A stretch of DNA of 64,000 bases, from assembly GCF_022063185.1 (NCBI RefSeq), contig NZ_CP091913.1, positions 124,001 through 188,000 of the forward strand, in the 5' to 3' direction. This document shows, one piece after another, positions 43,470 to 52,337 of this stretch. The notes beneath the pieces were generated by a model. It saw nothing but the letters and a program-made list of their open reading frames with translations, had not been told where the DNA came from and searched no databases. Positions within the stretch are counted from its first letter, which is position 1. Each line of letters begins with the position of its first letter. The stretch is from Nostoc sp. UHCC 0870 (GTDB lineage: Bacteria; Cyanobacteriota; Cyanobacteriia; Cyanobacteriales; Nostocaceae). The position numbers were made by a program, and so were the translations under genes.

Positions 43470-43734
43470 ATTTTTTTATATAAGTTTGTAGGTTTTATTC
43501 TATATTTATTTGGCGATCGCAAAATCTACTGGAATTGACGAATTGTAGCTTTTATCACTGCGTTGTCGGGAAGTTGTTAGACTGTGCTGGTATGTCCAAC
43601 TACATCTGTGATGCTGCTACGCTGCTGGTGCAGACTTGTACAAAATGTTAAATTTTCCAACATTAACTTTATAAGATTTGAACTTTCGATAGGTTAAGTA
43701 AACAATAGGAATGTACCCCTGTGTATGGATGTAG

Positions 43735-45909
43735 GTGTCTAAACGTTCTTCTAAGCAGCGATTAAAATCTGACGCTAAAAAATCTAGGTTAAAAACAAAA
43801 CATCAACGACGAACTCACAAGCGTCTGATTCAAACTTTATTTGAGAACGCCCAAGACGCGATGGGCTACGCGGCGCAAACAGCGATCGCCCTAATTGATG
43901 ATCAGGGGTGCTTCGTAGAGATGAATATTGCTGCTTGTGATTTACTAGGTTTACCGCGTCGGCAACTCAGAGGGCAACATTTATCTACTTTCATCACTGC
44001 GGAATTTACTCTTCAACCTAGTCCTGGGAGTTTTCCACCTGGAGAATCATTAATCGGAGAACTCTTAGTCTCATCTTCCTCCCAGATTCGGCGAGAGGTG
44101 GAATATACCTTCACACCAAATATAATTCCCCACTGTCATCTGCTGCTATTACGAGACATTAGTCAGCGTCGGGAATCAATGCAAGCTGAGTTACGACAGC
44201 AGCAGCAGCGAGTAGAATTATTTTCGGAAGTCACCCTCAAAATTCGGCAGTCTTTACAACTCAAGGAAATTCTGCATACCACCGTTACGGAAGTGCAACG
44301 GATTTTGCAAGCCGATCGCGTGTTAATTTATCATGTATTGCCAGACGGTACAGGCAAAACCATCAGTGAAGCGGTTTTACCCGATTATCCCACGCTGATG
44401 GATCTGGAATTTCCCCAAGAAGTCTTTCCAGAGGATTATCAACAACTGTATGCTCACGGAAGGGTAAGAGCGATCGCAGATGTTCATGATCCGGCGGCTG
44501 GTTTGGCCGATTGTTTGGTGGAATTTGTCGATCAATTTCAGATCAAAGCCAAACTGATTGTCCCAATTGTGCAAAATCTCAATACCAATTTCCAAAATCA
44601 GTTATGGGGATTGTTAATCGCGCATCAATGCAACAGCGATCGCCATTGGGTAGATTTTGAACTGGAATTGATGCAACAACTGGCAGATCAAATCAGTATT
44701 GCTTTGTCTCAAGCTCAACTCTTAGAACACTTAGAAGAAGTAGTAGAAGCCCGCACCGCAGAATTGCAGGATGTCAATTATAATTTACAACAAGAAATAA
44801 ATGTGCGGATGCACGCGGAAGCGACGTTGCGACAGAGAGAGGAGCAATTGCGCTTAATTACCAATGCTCTACCAGTTTTGATTGCATATGTGGATGAGCA
44901 GCAAGAATATCGCTTTAATAATCAAGCCTACCATGATTGGCTGGGGCAATCACCGGAGGAAATTTATGGTTGCCATTTGCGTCAGGTTTGGGGAGAAGAT
45001 TGCTATCAACGGATGCAAGTTTATGTAAAAATTGCTTTAGCCGGGCAAGCAGTCAGCTATGAAAATGATATTGTCTTGAAAGATGGTAGTGGGCGATCAG
45101 TTGATGTTACTTACATCCCGCATCTAGATGACCAGAACACAGTCAAGGGATTTTTTGCATTAAGTAACGATATTAGCGATCGCAAAGCCATTGAACGAAT
45201 GAAAGATGAATTTATTTCTGTGATTAGCCATGAACTGCGGACTCCCCTAACATCGTTGCACAGTGCCTTGAAAATCTTAGCTACAGGGCGGTTGGGTAAT
45301 CTTTCGGACGAAGGGCAGCAAATGTTGGGAATTGCCGATGATAGTACCGAACGGTTAGTCCGTTTAGTCAATAACGTCCTCGATTTGCAGCGCATTGAGT
45401 CTGGAAAAGTGATTATGGAGTGTCAAGCTTGCAATGCCGCCAATTTAATGATTCAGGCAGCAGAAGCAATGCAAGCAATGGCACAACAGCATGAAATAAC
45501 TCTAGTCAAACAACCACAAGATATCCCAGTTTGGGCAGATGGGGATTACATCTTGCAAGCTTTAACAAATTTACTTAGTAATGCCATCAAGTTTTCATCA
45601 CCAGGGGGGACTGTTTGGCTGACTGTTGAAGTAGAGAAAGACTCCTCAACTCAAAACCTCCCTATGGAAGTAGTGTTTCGGGTGCGAGACGAAGGACAAG
45701 GAATTCCATCTGACCAACTCGAACGGATCTTTGAACGGTTTCAACAAGTAGATTCGTCAGATTCCCGCAAAAAAGGTGGTACTGGTTTAGGGCTGACCAT
45801 TTGCCGCAAAATTATCGAACAACACAACGGTAGAATTTGGGCTGAGAGTAATCCGGGGTGTGGAAGTACCTTTGCGTTCACATTACCCACTCTTGAGAGT
45901 GCTGAGTAG
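43735..45909 (+). CDS. rcaE: RcaE-type cyanobacteriochrome histidine kinase (green/red sensor)
   Basis: 724 residues, GTG start. PAS (about 32-145), bilin-binding GAF (about 160-328), coiled coil (328-370), second PAS (about 370-485), then kinase with His499 in SVISHELRTPLTS, N box NLLSNAIKF, DEGQGI and GGTGLGLTICR. In the GAF, Cys260 should carry phycocyanobilin. It is followed by Leu261, with Glu229 31 residues before and Lys273 13 after: the same spacing as the Glu217/Leu249/Lys261 triad I recall for RcaE, which switches bilin protonation between green- and red-absorbing states. No membrane helix. It heads rcaE-rcaF-rcaC. It should pass phosphate to RcaF and RcaC, mainly in red light. Confidence 0.92.
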   Translation: MSKRSSKQRLKSDAKKSRLKTKHQRRTHKRLIQTLFENAQDAMGYAAQTAIALIDDQGCFVEMNIAACDLLGLPRRQLRGQHLSTFITAEFTLQPSPGSFPPGESLIGELLVSSSSQIRREVEYTFTPNIIPHCHLLLLRDISQRRESMQAELRQQQQRVELFSEVTLKIRQSLQLKEILHTTVTEVQRILQADRVLIYHVLPDGTGKTISEAVLPDYPTLMDLEFPQEVFPEDYQQLYAHGRVRAIADVHDPAAGLADCLVEFVDQFQIKAKLIVPIVQNLNTNFQNQLWGLLIAHQCNSDRHWVDFELELMQQLADQISIALSQAQLLEHLEEVVEARTAELQDVNYNLQQEINVRMHAEATLRQREEQLRLITNALPVLIAYVDEQQEYRFNNQAYHDWLGQSPEEIYGCHLRQVWGEDCYQRMQVYVKIALAGQAVSYENDIVLKDGSGRSVDVTYIPHLDDQNTVKGFFALSNDISDRKAIERMKDEFISVISHELRTPLTSLHSALKILATGRLGNLSDEGQQMLGIADDSTERLVRLVNNVLDLQRIESGKVIMECQACNAANLMIQAAEAMQAMAQQHEITLVKQPQDIPVWADGDYILQALTNLLSNAIKFSSPGGTVWLTVEVEKDSSTQNLPMEVVFRVRDEGQGIPSDQLERIFERFQQVDSSDSRKKGGTGLGLTICRKIIEQHNGRIWAESNPGCGSTFAFTLPTLESAE

Positions 45910-45944
45910 TGAGTAGTGAGTAGTGAGTGAGTAGTGAGTGAGTC
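45900..45944. repeat. Tandem GAGTAGT/GAGTGAG heptamer repeat
   Basis: Five or six units of GAGTAGT type right at the rcaE stop codon, complement of the ACTACTC/ACTCA family seen elsewhere. Confidence 0.8.
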
Positions 45945-46060
45945 TTGAGACCCTCTTAAATTTTGAATTTTGTTAGCGCAGCGTTAGCGAGTCATGCCTA
46001 CGGCACGCCAAGGGCGAACGAGCGTCATTTTGAATTTTGAATTGGTATGAGGGGTTTTCT

Positions 46061-46435
46061 ATGTATACTAAGCGGATTTTAATCATTGATGACGAAGAAA
46101 CCATTCAAACCGTTGTGCAATTTGGCATCAAAATGACAGCAGGTTGGGAAGTTTTCACTGCTAGTTCTGGTTTGGAAGGCATCCAGACAGCCCAAATGGA
46201 AAAACCTGATGTAATTTTGTTGGATGTAATGATGCCAGATATGGATGGTATTGCTACCTTTAAAGAACTCCAGTCTCATTCTGAGACGGAACAAATTCCG
46301 GTCATTCTTTTAACTGCCAAAGCACAAACAGCAGAAAAGCGTCAGTTTAATGATTTGGGCGTGAGTGGTGTCATTACCAAACCCTTTAACTCCCTGGATT
46401 TGCCGGAGCAAATTACTAGAATTCTCCATTGGTAG
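46061..46435 (+). CDS. rcaF: RcaF, single-domain response regulator
   Basis: 124 residues from ATG at MYTKRILIIDDEET, 8 bases after a GAGGGG site; an upstream in-frame TTG is not needed. A lone receiver: acidic pair at 10-11, Asp55 in VILLDVMMPD, Thr in VILLTAKAQ, Lys in SGVITKPFN. With no output domain it should pass phosphate from RcaE to the histidine-phosphotransfer domain of RcaC. The length equals that I remember for Fremyella RcaF. Its stop lies 9 bases before the rcaC start. Confidence 0.92.
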   Translation: MYTKRILIIDDEETIQTVVQFGIKMTAGWEVFTASSGLEGIQTAQMEKPDVILLDVMMPDMDGIATFKELQSHSETEQIPVILLTAKAQTAEKRQFNDLGVSGVITKPFNSLDLPEQITRILHW

Positions 46436-46443
46436 CCGCATCA

Positions 46444-48384
46444 ATGAAAATCTTGCTTGTGGAAGATGATGACGTATTAATTAAAGTCCTGACTAGGAAT
46501 CTGGCAACCCATCACTATATTATAGATGTCGTTAAAGATGGAGAAATGGGATGGACTTATGGTTCTACGTTTGAGTATGACCTGATCGTTTTAGATATCA
46601 TGCTGCCAAAGTTGGATGGTATCAGTTTATGCAAGCGTTTTCGATCTGAAGGATACGTCACTCCTATTCTGTTACTCACCGCACAAGATACCATTACCGC
46701 CAAAGTGCAGGGATTGGATGCAGGCGCAGATGACTATATGGTGAAACCCTTCGATCCCATAGAACTGATCGCTAGGGTTCGGGCATTGCTGCGACGAGGC
46801 AGTGCTAATCCCTTTCCCTTGCTGACTTGGGGTGATTTGTTGCTCAATCCCAGCACTTGTGAAGTCACGTATAATGGTTGTCCCCTGAACCTGACAACGA
46901 TGGAATATGATTTACTAGAACTAATGCTGCGGGACTGTCAGCACGTATTTAGCACGGAAGAACTTTTAGACAGATTATGGTCTTCAGAAGAATTTCCGTC
47001 TCAAGCAACAGTACGTTCCCATATCCGTCGAGTGCGGCACAAGCTTGTGGCTGCTGGTGCGCCCCATGATTTTATCGCCACTATGCACGGACGGGGCTAC
47101 TACCTAAAAGCACCTAGCACGGAAGAATCGACAGCCTTATCTAAAATACCTCAAGAGAATAATTCTAGGGGTGCTTCTGGAATAGCTAAGTCTAGAGAAA
47201 CCCGCAGCGATTCCCCCCAACATCTGACTCCACCGGATTCTCAACAACAATACCTGGCCTTTCTCAACGAGACTTGGACAACCACTAAACCGAAAAGCCT
47301 TGACCAAATGACAGTTTTGTTACAGGCTGTCAGAGATTTGCAAACCGATCGCCTGCAACCTCAACAACAAGCACAGGCGCAACAAGTAGCTCACAAACTG
47401 GCGGGGACTTTGGGAGTCTTTGGGTTATCCAAAACAATGCACATTGCTAGGCAATTGGAGTATTGGTTGGGGGGTAGAGAACCACTGCAACCGAAACACG
47501 CGCCATTAATGAAAACTCTAGTGACGGCTCTCCAGCAGGATATTGACCATACTACACTGATCCAAATGTCTCAGATTCCTACTGGGCAGTTACCACTGTT
47601 GCTGATTGTAAGTTCGGATACTGAGTTCAACCAGTCTCTAGTAGGTGTTGCGGCTAGTCGGGGAATTCGCCTTGAGATTACTCCAGTATTGGATGTAGCT
47701 ACAACCTTGATGGCAACTGAGTCTCTCTTGGGTGCTGTAGGTCAAGATCCTGATGTCATCCTGTTGCGATCGCCCTCAATTTCATCCGCATCAGAACCCC
47801 AAATCAGTAACTTTTGGCAAACATTGCAGACATTCGCACACCGCTACCCTGACTTACCAATTATTGTCATGGGCGATCGCGATGAATTAAGCGATCGCCT
47901 AGAAGCCATGCGACGGGGTGGAAAAGTTTTTTTGGTAACATCCACTTCACCAGAACAAGTGATTGATGCTGTAGTCAATCTACTACGAGATCCAGAGACT
48001 CCCAACAAGGTGATGATAATTGATGATGATCAAGACTGGTTAAGCACTCTCCCCACCCTGCTTAAACCTTGGGGATTTAAGGTGACAACCCTTGCTAACC
48101 CGCAACAATTTTGGACGGTACTGCAAGCAGTTAGCCCCGATGCCCTAGTATTAGATGTAAATATGCCAAATATTAATGGATTTGAACTCTGCCAGATTCT
48201 CCGCAGTGACCCCAATTGGCAGCGTTTGCCAGTATTATTTCTCAGTGTGCTAACAGACCCAGCAAGCCTTAATCAAGCGTTTACAGTCGGTGCAGATGAT
48301 TATCTATGTAAACCCGTCATGGGAGTTGAACTAGCCAACCGTATTCTAAGGCGGTTACAAAGAGTCAGAGCTTGGGCTAGTTGA
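46444..48384 (+). CDS. rcaC: RcaC, OmpR-type phosphorelay regulator of chromatic acclimation
   Basis: 646 residues from ATG (MKILLVEDDD). Domains in order: receiver with Asp51 (LIVLDIMLPKLDG); winged-helix OmpR DNA-binding domain (about 125-225; TVRSHIRRVRHKL, GRGYYL); histidine-phosphotransfer domain with His317 (QVAHKLAGTLG); a degenerate middle receiver (about 380-515, Arg where the Asp should be, VILLRSP); and a C-terminal receiver with Asp571 (LVLDVNMPNINGF). Asp51 falls where the key Asp of Fremyella RcaC is. Phosphorylated RcaC binds L-boxes. Three such sites lie in this window. Confidence 0.93.
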   Translation: MKILLVEDDDVLIKVLTRNLATHHYIIDVVKDGEMGWTYGSTFEYDLIVLDIMLPKLDGISLCKRFRSEGYVTPILLLTAQDTITAKVQGLDAGADDYMVKPFDPIELIARVRALLRRGSANPFPLLTWGDLLLNPSTCEVTYNGCPLNLTTMEYDLLELMLRDCQHVFSTEELLDRLWSSEEFPSQATVRSHIRRVRHKLVAAGAPHDFIATMHGRGYYLKAPSTEESTALSKIPQENNSRGASGIAKSRETRSDSPQHLTPPDSQQQYLAFLNETWTTTKPKSLDQMTVLLQAVRDLQTDRLQPQQQAQAQQVAHKLAGTLGVFGLSKTMHIARQLEYWLGGREPLQPKHAPLMKTLVTALQQDIDHTTLIQMSQIPTGQLPLLLIVSSDTEFNQSLVGVAASRGIRLEITPVLDVATTLMATESLLGAVGQDPDVILLRSPSISSASEPQISNFWQTLQTFAHRYPDLPIIVMGDRDELSDRLEAMRRGGKVFLVTSTSPEQVIDAVVNLLRDPETPNKVMIIDDDQDWLSTLPTLLKPWGFKVTTLANPQQFWTVLQAVSPDALVLDVNMPNINGFELCQILRSDPNWQRLPVLFLSVLTDPASLNQAFTVGADDYLCKPVMGVELANRILRRLQRVRAWAS

Positions 48385-48394
48385 TTTATTAAAG

Positions 48395-48448
48395 GTTTGT
48401 AGTAAGGACTTCAGTCCTAAAATAAGGACTGAAGTCCTTACTACGAAC
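48395..48448. repeat. 24-base inverted repeat after rcaC
   Basis: Arms 48395-48418 and 48425-48448 (TAGTAAGGACTTCAGTCCT and AGGACTGAAGTCCTTACTA, one mismatch near the tip of the full 24) enclose six bases. Single arms of the same repeat occur near 16329 and 32038. It starts 10 bases past the rcaC stop and would form a strong RNA hairpin, so it may also end or protect the rca transcript. Confidence 0.7.
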
Positions 48449-48540
48449 TCGGTCACAATAACTTTATATTACTTAACCCGAACTCAGGTTACTTAAATTC
48501 AAAATTCAAAATTGAATAACTTCTACCCCATCCCACCCTT

Positions 48541-48570
48541 CTGTCACCTGTCACCTGTCCCCTGTCCCCT
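48541..48570. repeat. Short tandem heptamer repeat (CTGTCAC/CTGTCCC)
   Basis: Four units, ending six bases before the pcyA L-box. Confidence 0.85.
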
Positions 48571-48575
48571 TCCAA

Positions 48576-48593
48576 CTGCACACATTTTGCACG
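48576..48593 (+). promoter_or_regulatory. L-box (RcaC site) upstream of pcyA
   Basis: CTGCACA-CATT-TTGCACG, two mismatches in the 14 fixed bases of TTGCACA-N4-TTGCACA, same orientation as the gene, 47 bases before the pcyA start codon. pcyA of Fremyella is a known red-light, RcaC-activated target. Confidence 0.65.
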
Positions 48594-48640
48594 AACTATA
48601 GGTCAAGGTAAGTATTAATCATATACTCAAATAGAAGCAT

Positions 48641-49384
48641 ATGTTGAAGTCTATGGAAGCATCGTTAAGAAGCCGTCAGAATCCCCTAATCCACAGATTG
48701 GCGGATGCTATTGAAGAAATTTGGCAAAATCACCTGGATCTATCCCCTTACTCAGTCCCAGAAGGTTTAGGCTACGTTGAGGGACACTTGGAAGGCGAAC
48801 GGCTGATCATTGAAAATCATTGCTACCAAGCTCCGCAATTTCGCAAACTGCATTTAGAATTGGCTCAGGTTGGCAGTGGATTAGATATTCTGCACTGTGT
48901 GATGTTCCCTAATCCTGAATATGCGATTCCTATTTTTGGCACAGATTTAGTTGGTGGGCGAGGCGGCGCAATAAGTGCAGCGATCGCGGATTTGTCTCCT
49001 ATCAGTAGCGATCGCACTCTACCAGAACGCTACTATCAACAGTTGTCGGTGTTGTCTGATGTGCCGTTTTCTCAACCACGGACTTTACCACCTTGGGGTG
49101 ATATTTTTTCCGAATTTTGTCTGTTTGTCCGTCCAGAAGGTACTGAAGAAGAAGATATGTTTCTCAACCGGGTGCGGGAATTTTTAACCATCCATTGTCA
49201 AATTGCTAGTACAGAGACACCCCTAACATCAAATCTTGACATTTCCAAGGTGCTAGCAGGACAACGAAATTATTGTACAAAGCAGCAACAAAATGATAAG
49301 ACTCGGCGAGTTCTGGAGAAATCCTTTGGTACAGAGTGGGCGGATCGCTACATGACTACTATGCTTTTTGACTATGTAGCTTGA
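48641..49384 (+). CDS. pcyA: Phycocyanobilin:ferredoxin oxidoreductase
   Basis: 247 residues. It reduces biliverdin IX-alpha by four electrons from ferredoxin to phycocyanobilin, the pigment of phycocyanin and of the RcaE GAF domain. Catalytic residues sit where the family has them, offset by three from Synechocystis numbering: Glu73 in RKLHLELAQ, His85 in LDILHCVMFP, Asp102 in IPIFGTDLVGGRGG. It lies between rcaC and the phycocyanin operon on the same strand, with its own L-box. The supply of pigment is thus coupled to the light switch. Confidence 0.96.
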   Translation: MLKSMEASLRSRQNPLIHRLADAIEEIWQNHLDLSPYSVPEGLGYVEGHLEGERLIIENHCYQAPQFRKLHLELAQVGSGLDILHCVMFPNPEYAIPIFGTDLVGGRGGAISAAIADLSPISSDRTLPERYYQQLSVLSDVPFSQPRTLPPWGDIFSEFCLFVRPEGTEEEDMFLNRVREFLTIHCQIASTETPLTSNLDISKVLAGQRNYCTKQQQNDKTRRVLEKSFGTEWADRYMTTMLFDYVA

Positions 49385-49410
49385 GATTATCTTCAATGAA
49401 TTTGTGTCAT

Positions 49411-49466
49411 ACCAGGATAGCGATCGCCTACGGGACATCGTAGCTCATCTCAATCCTGGTAATTTT
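49411..49466 (+). terminator. Possible terminator after pcyA
   Basis: ACCAGGAT (49411-49418) and ATCCTGGT (49453-49460) can pair over a 34-base loop, followed by AATTTTG. The long loop and short T tract make it a weak candidate. Confidence 0.35.
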
Positions 49467-50287
49467 GCTTAGTTAAATTAATTATTCTGCCTGCAAGCGA
49501 TCGCATAAATAAACTACCCCAAAAAACCTTTTTTTATTAATTTCAGTCTCGAATTCTTGGACTGGGAGAATTTTGCGATCGCTCCAGGTTGTAATAATCT
49601 TTTCTCGACGCAAAGACACTTGAGAGACTGACGTTGATCAAGGGAGGTTGAAAAGAGAAGTTTGCTTAAATTATATTAACAAATATTAAGGTAAACTTAT
49701 ATTAACAAAACCTCACTTTTTTCAATAAACTGGTTAATCAGATTTTTTTACACCAAATTGTTGCTAAATATTGCTAAAAGTAACAATAAGTTAAGTCTAA
49801 AGACAAAATAAAAATATAATAAATCCTTGCTATAAAAGGCTTTCAGCGTTTACTTAATATTTTTTAACCAATTCTCTGGAGACAAAATCAAAATTGCACA
49901 AAATTTGCACAAATGGATTGCTTTAATCAAATTCAGGTTCAAAAAACCAACTGCACTCTCTACCCTTGATGGAGCGGATTCAGTTTCTGAGAAATTGATG
50001 ATTAGCCATTTCATTATTTGGGCTTGAGAGTATTAGAAAAATGATTGTTGTGGATATCAGTAGTATTGATTTATAGCTGTCCCTTAGTTAATCATAACTA
50101 GGTAAAAGTATAGCGGTTAAATTACCGTTATTTTCAAGTGAGTGTAACTCGCTGGATATTTTTTGCCTGTTTACTGATGATAGTGGAACTATCTTTCAAT
50201 CAATAACTATGCTCATCCAAATCAACACTCAGGCTTTGAACCGAAGTTGAATCCACAGCATAGTAATAATTATTAGGAGATGCTGGA
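49467..50287 (+). promoter_or_regulatory. Long leader/promoter region of the cpcBAHID operon
   Basis: About 820 AT-rich bases without a gene between pcyA and cpcB. It contains the perfect L-box at 49894-49911. AGGAG stands 11 bases before the cpcB ATG. A long untranslated leader is common for cpc operons; the transcription start cannot be fixed by eye. Confidence 0.55.
49894..49911 (+). promoter_or_regulatory. Perfect L-box (RcaC site) upstream of cpcB
   Basis: TTGCACA-AAAT-TTGCACA, identical to the consensus at all 14 fixed bases, pointing toward cpcB, 377 bases before its start codon. This is the expected activating site for red-light phycocyanin expression. Confidence 0.88.
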
Positions 50288-50806
50288 ATGCTTGACGCTT
50301 TTACTAAAGTAGTTTCCCAGGCTGATACTAGAGGCACATACGTCAGCGATGCAGAGATCGATGCACTGAAGGCGATGGTCGCTGCTGGTACTAAGCGGAT
50401 GGATGTTGTGAACCGTATTACCGGCAACGCCTCCACAATCGTTGCTAATGCAGCACGGACATTATTTGCTGAACAACCCCAGTTGATTGCACCTGGTGGT
50501 AACGCTTACACAAACCGCCGGATGGCTGCTTGTTTGCGCGACATGGAAATCATTTTGCGTTATGTTACCTACGCTGTGTTTGCAGGTGATGCCAGCGTTT
50601 TAGACGATCGCTGTTTGAATGGTCTACGTGAAACATATCAAGCACTAGGCGTTCCCGGAGCTTCCGTGGCAACTGGCGTAGACAAAATGAAAGAAGCTGC
50701 GATCGCGATCGCTAACGATCCTAACGGTGTTACCCGTGGTGACTGTAGCTCCTTAATGGCTGAATTAGGTAGCTACTTTGATCGCGCTGCTGCCGCAGTG
50801 AGCTAG
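50288..50806 (+). CDS. cpcB: C-phycocyanin beta subunit
   Basis: 172 residues, full length. Bilin-binding Cys82 ([12 protein letters not shown]) and Cys153 (TRGDCSSLM); Asn72, the residue methylated in beta subunits, is present in APGGNAYTN. The three DNA words GCGATCGCGATCGCT near 50698 are HIP1-type repeats inside the gene. It pairs with CpcA to form red-absorbing rod discs. First gene of cpcBAHID; this set, with its L-box and neighbours, corresponds to the red-light-inducible phycocyanin-2 operon of Fremyella. Confidence 0.97.
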   Translation: MLDAFTKVVSQADTRGTYVSDAEIDALKAMVAAGTKRMDVVNRITGNASTIVANAARTLFAEQPQLIAPGGNAYTNRRMAACLRDMEIILRYVTYAVFAGDASVLDDRCLNGLRETYQALGVPGASVATGVDKMKEAAIAIANDPNGVTRGDCSSLMAELGSYFDRAAAAVS

Positions 50807-50879
50807 TAAACTGCTCACCACGTCATGATTTCTACTTTCTGCCGCACAACTTTACATATTTGTTGAAAGGATAATCAGC

Positions 50880-51368
50880 ATGAAAACACCTTTAACCGAA
50901 GCAGTCGCTACCGCAGATTCTCAAGGTCGGTTTCTCAGTTCCACAGAAATTCAAGTTGCATTTGGTCGCTTCCGTCAAGCTGCTGCTACCCTTGATGCTG
51001 CTAAAGCTTTAAGCTCTAAAGCTCAAAGTTTAGCTGATGGCGCAGCCAACGCAGTTTATCAGAAGTTTCCCTACACCACCCAAATGCAGGGTAACAACTT
51101 CGCTTCAACTCCCACAGGCAAAGCTAAGTGTGCGCGGGACATTGGTTATTACATTCGCATCATCACCTACTGTCTAATTGCAGGTGGTACAGGCCCTCTA
51201 GATGACTACTTGATTGGTGGTTTGACAGAAATCAACCGTACCTTTGATTTGTCTCCTAGCTGGTACGTTGAAGCTCTCAAATACATCAGAGCCAATCATG
51301 GTTTGAGTGGTGATCCAGCTGTAGAAGCAAATTCCTACATTGACTATGCAATCAACGCCCTAAGCTAA
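50880..51368 (+). CDS. cpcA: C-phycocyanin alpha subunit
   Basis: 162 residues, full length, with the bilin-binding Cys84 in [15 protein letters not shown] and the usual opening [20 protein letters not shown]. It follows cpcB by 73 bases with a ribosome site AAAGGA upstream. Bilin attachment would need CpcE/CpcF, whose genes are not in this window. Confidence 0.97.
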   Translation: MKTPLTEAVATADSQGRFLSSTEIQVAFGRFRQAAATLDAAKALSSKAQSLADGAANAVYQKFPYTTQMQGNNFASTPTGKAKCARDIGYYIRIITYCLIAGGTGPLDDYLIGGLTEINRTFDLSPSWYVEALKYIRANHGLSGDPAVEANSYIDYAINALS

Positions 51369-51380
51369 GGGTTTCCTCCT

Positions 51381-51455
51381 GCCCAGAACAACTAAAGGCT
51401 GTGAATGCTAATTTTCTAGCATGGGCAGTTTTATGGGGTTCTGGGCTTGTTTTTT
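51381..51455 (+). terminator. Attenuator/leaky terminator between cpcA and the linker genes
   Basis: GCCCAGAAC (51381-51389) pairs with GTTCTGGGC (51438-51446), directly followed by TTGTTTTTT. An inner stem ATGCTA/TAGCAT fills the loop. This is a Rho-independent terminator inside the operon. Partial read-through would give the expected excess of subunits over linkers. Confidence 0.8.
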
Positions 51456-51482
51456 CCTTGTAGAAATTCAGGAGATTCAGTC

Positions 51483-52292
51483 ATGACTAGTTCTACGGCA
51501 GCCAGTCAGCTAGGATTTGAGCCATTTGCTAGCACACCTCCTACAGAGTTGCGAGCAAATGAGGATGTAAAAGCGGTAATTCATGCCGCCTATCGTCAAG
51601 TGTTTGGTAATGACCACTTGATGCAAAGCGAACGCCTCACGAGTGCAGAATCGCTATTGCAGCAGGGTAACATTACCGTTCGGGATTTTGTCCGGTTGCT
51701 GGCACAATCTGAGCTATATCGGCAAAAGTTCTTTTACTCTACACCTCAAGTCCGATTCATCGAATTAAACTACAAGCACCTGCTCGGTCGTGCAACTTAC
51801 GATGAAGCAGAGATTGCCTACCACGTCAATCTCTATACGCAGAAAGGATACGAGGCAGAAATCAATTCTTATATTGATTCAGTCGAATATCAAGAAAACT
51901 TTGGAGAATTGATCGTTCCCTATTATCGGGGATTTGAAACCCAAACGGGACAAAAAACCGTAGGCTTCAGCCGGATGTTTCAGATATACCGGGGATATGC
52001 TAACAGCGATCGCGCCCAAGGTAAAAATAAATCTGCGTGGTTAACTGAGGATCTCGCCCGGAATGTGGCGAGTCCAGTTCAGACCCCTGGTTTTGGCAAG
52101 GGACTAACTGGAACTGTCGCAGGCGATCGCGGACAGCTTTATCGAGTCCGAGTTATGCAAGCAGATAGAGGACGCACACCTCAAATCCGGCGTAGTATAA
52201 GTGAGTATTTAGTCACCTATGACCAACTCTCACCCACCCTGCAACGGCTAAATCAAAGGGGTAGCCGGGTAGTAAATATTTCTCCTGCTTAA
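51483..52292 (+). CDS. cpcH: Phycocyanin-associated rod linker (CpcH type)
   Basis: 269 residues from [15 protein letters not shown], chosen because CAGGAG lies about nine bases upstream; in-frame codons before it are inside the attenuator. PBS linker domain (about 15-165; [38 protein letters not shown]) and C-terminal CpcD-like domain (about 210-269). It joins phycocyanin hexamers in the rods. By position it corresponds to CpcH2 of the Fremyella cpc2 operon (CpcC family). Confidence 0.9.
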   Translation: MTSSTAASQLGFEPFASTPPTELRANEDVKAVIHAAYRQVFGNDHLMQSERLTSAESLLQQGNITVRDFVRLLAQSELYRQKFFYSTPQVRFIELNYKHLLGRATYDEAEIAYHVNLYTQKGYEAEINSYIDSVEYQENFGELIVPYYRGFETQTGQKTVGFSRMFQIYRGYANSDRAQGKNKSAWLTEDLARNVASPVQTPGFGKGLTGTVAGDRGQLYRVRVMQADRGRTPQIRRSISEYLVTYDQLSPTLQRLNQRGSRVVNISPA

Positions 52293-52337
52293 ACCAATCT
52301 ATTTTGCAATATCAAGTCTAAAAGGAGAACTATATCG

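Noticed and set aside
43525..43640. Possible L-box near rcaE
   Set aside because: Only scattered GTGCAGA/TTGTACA-like text; no second half at four-base spacing.
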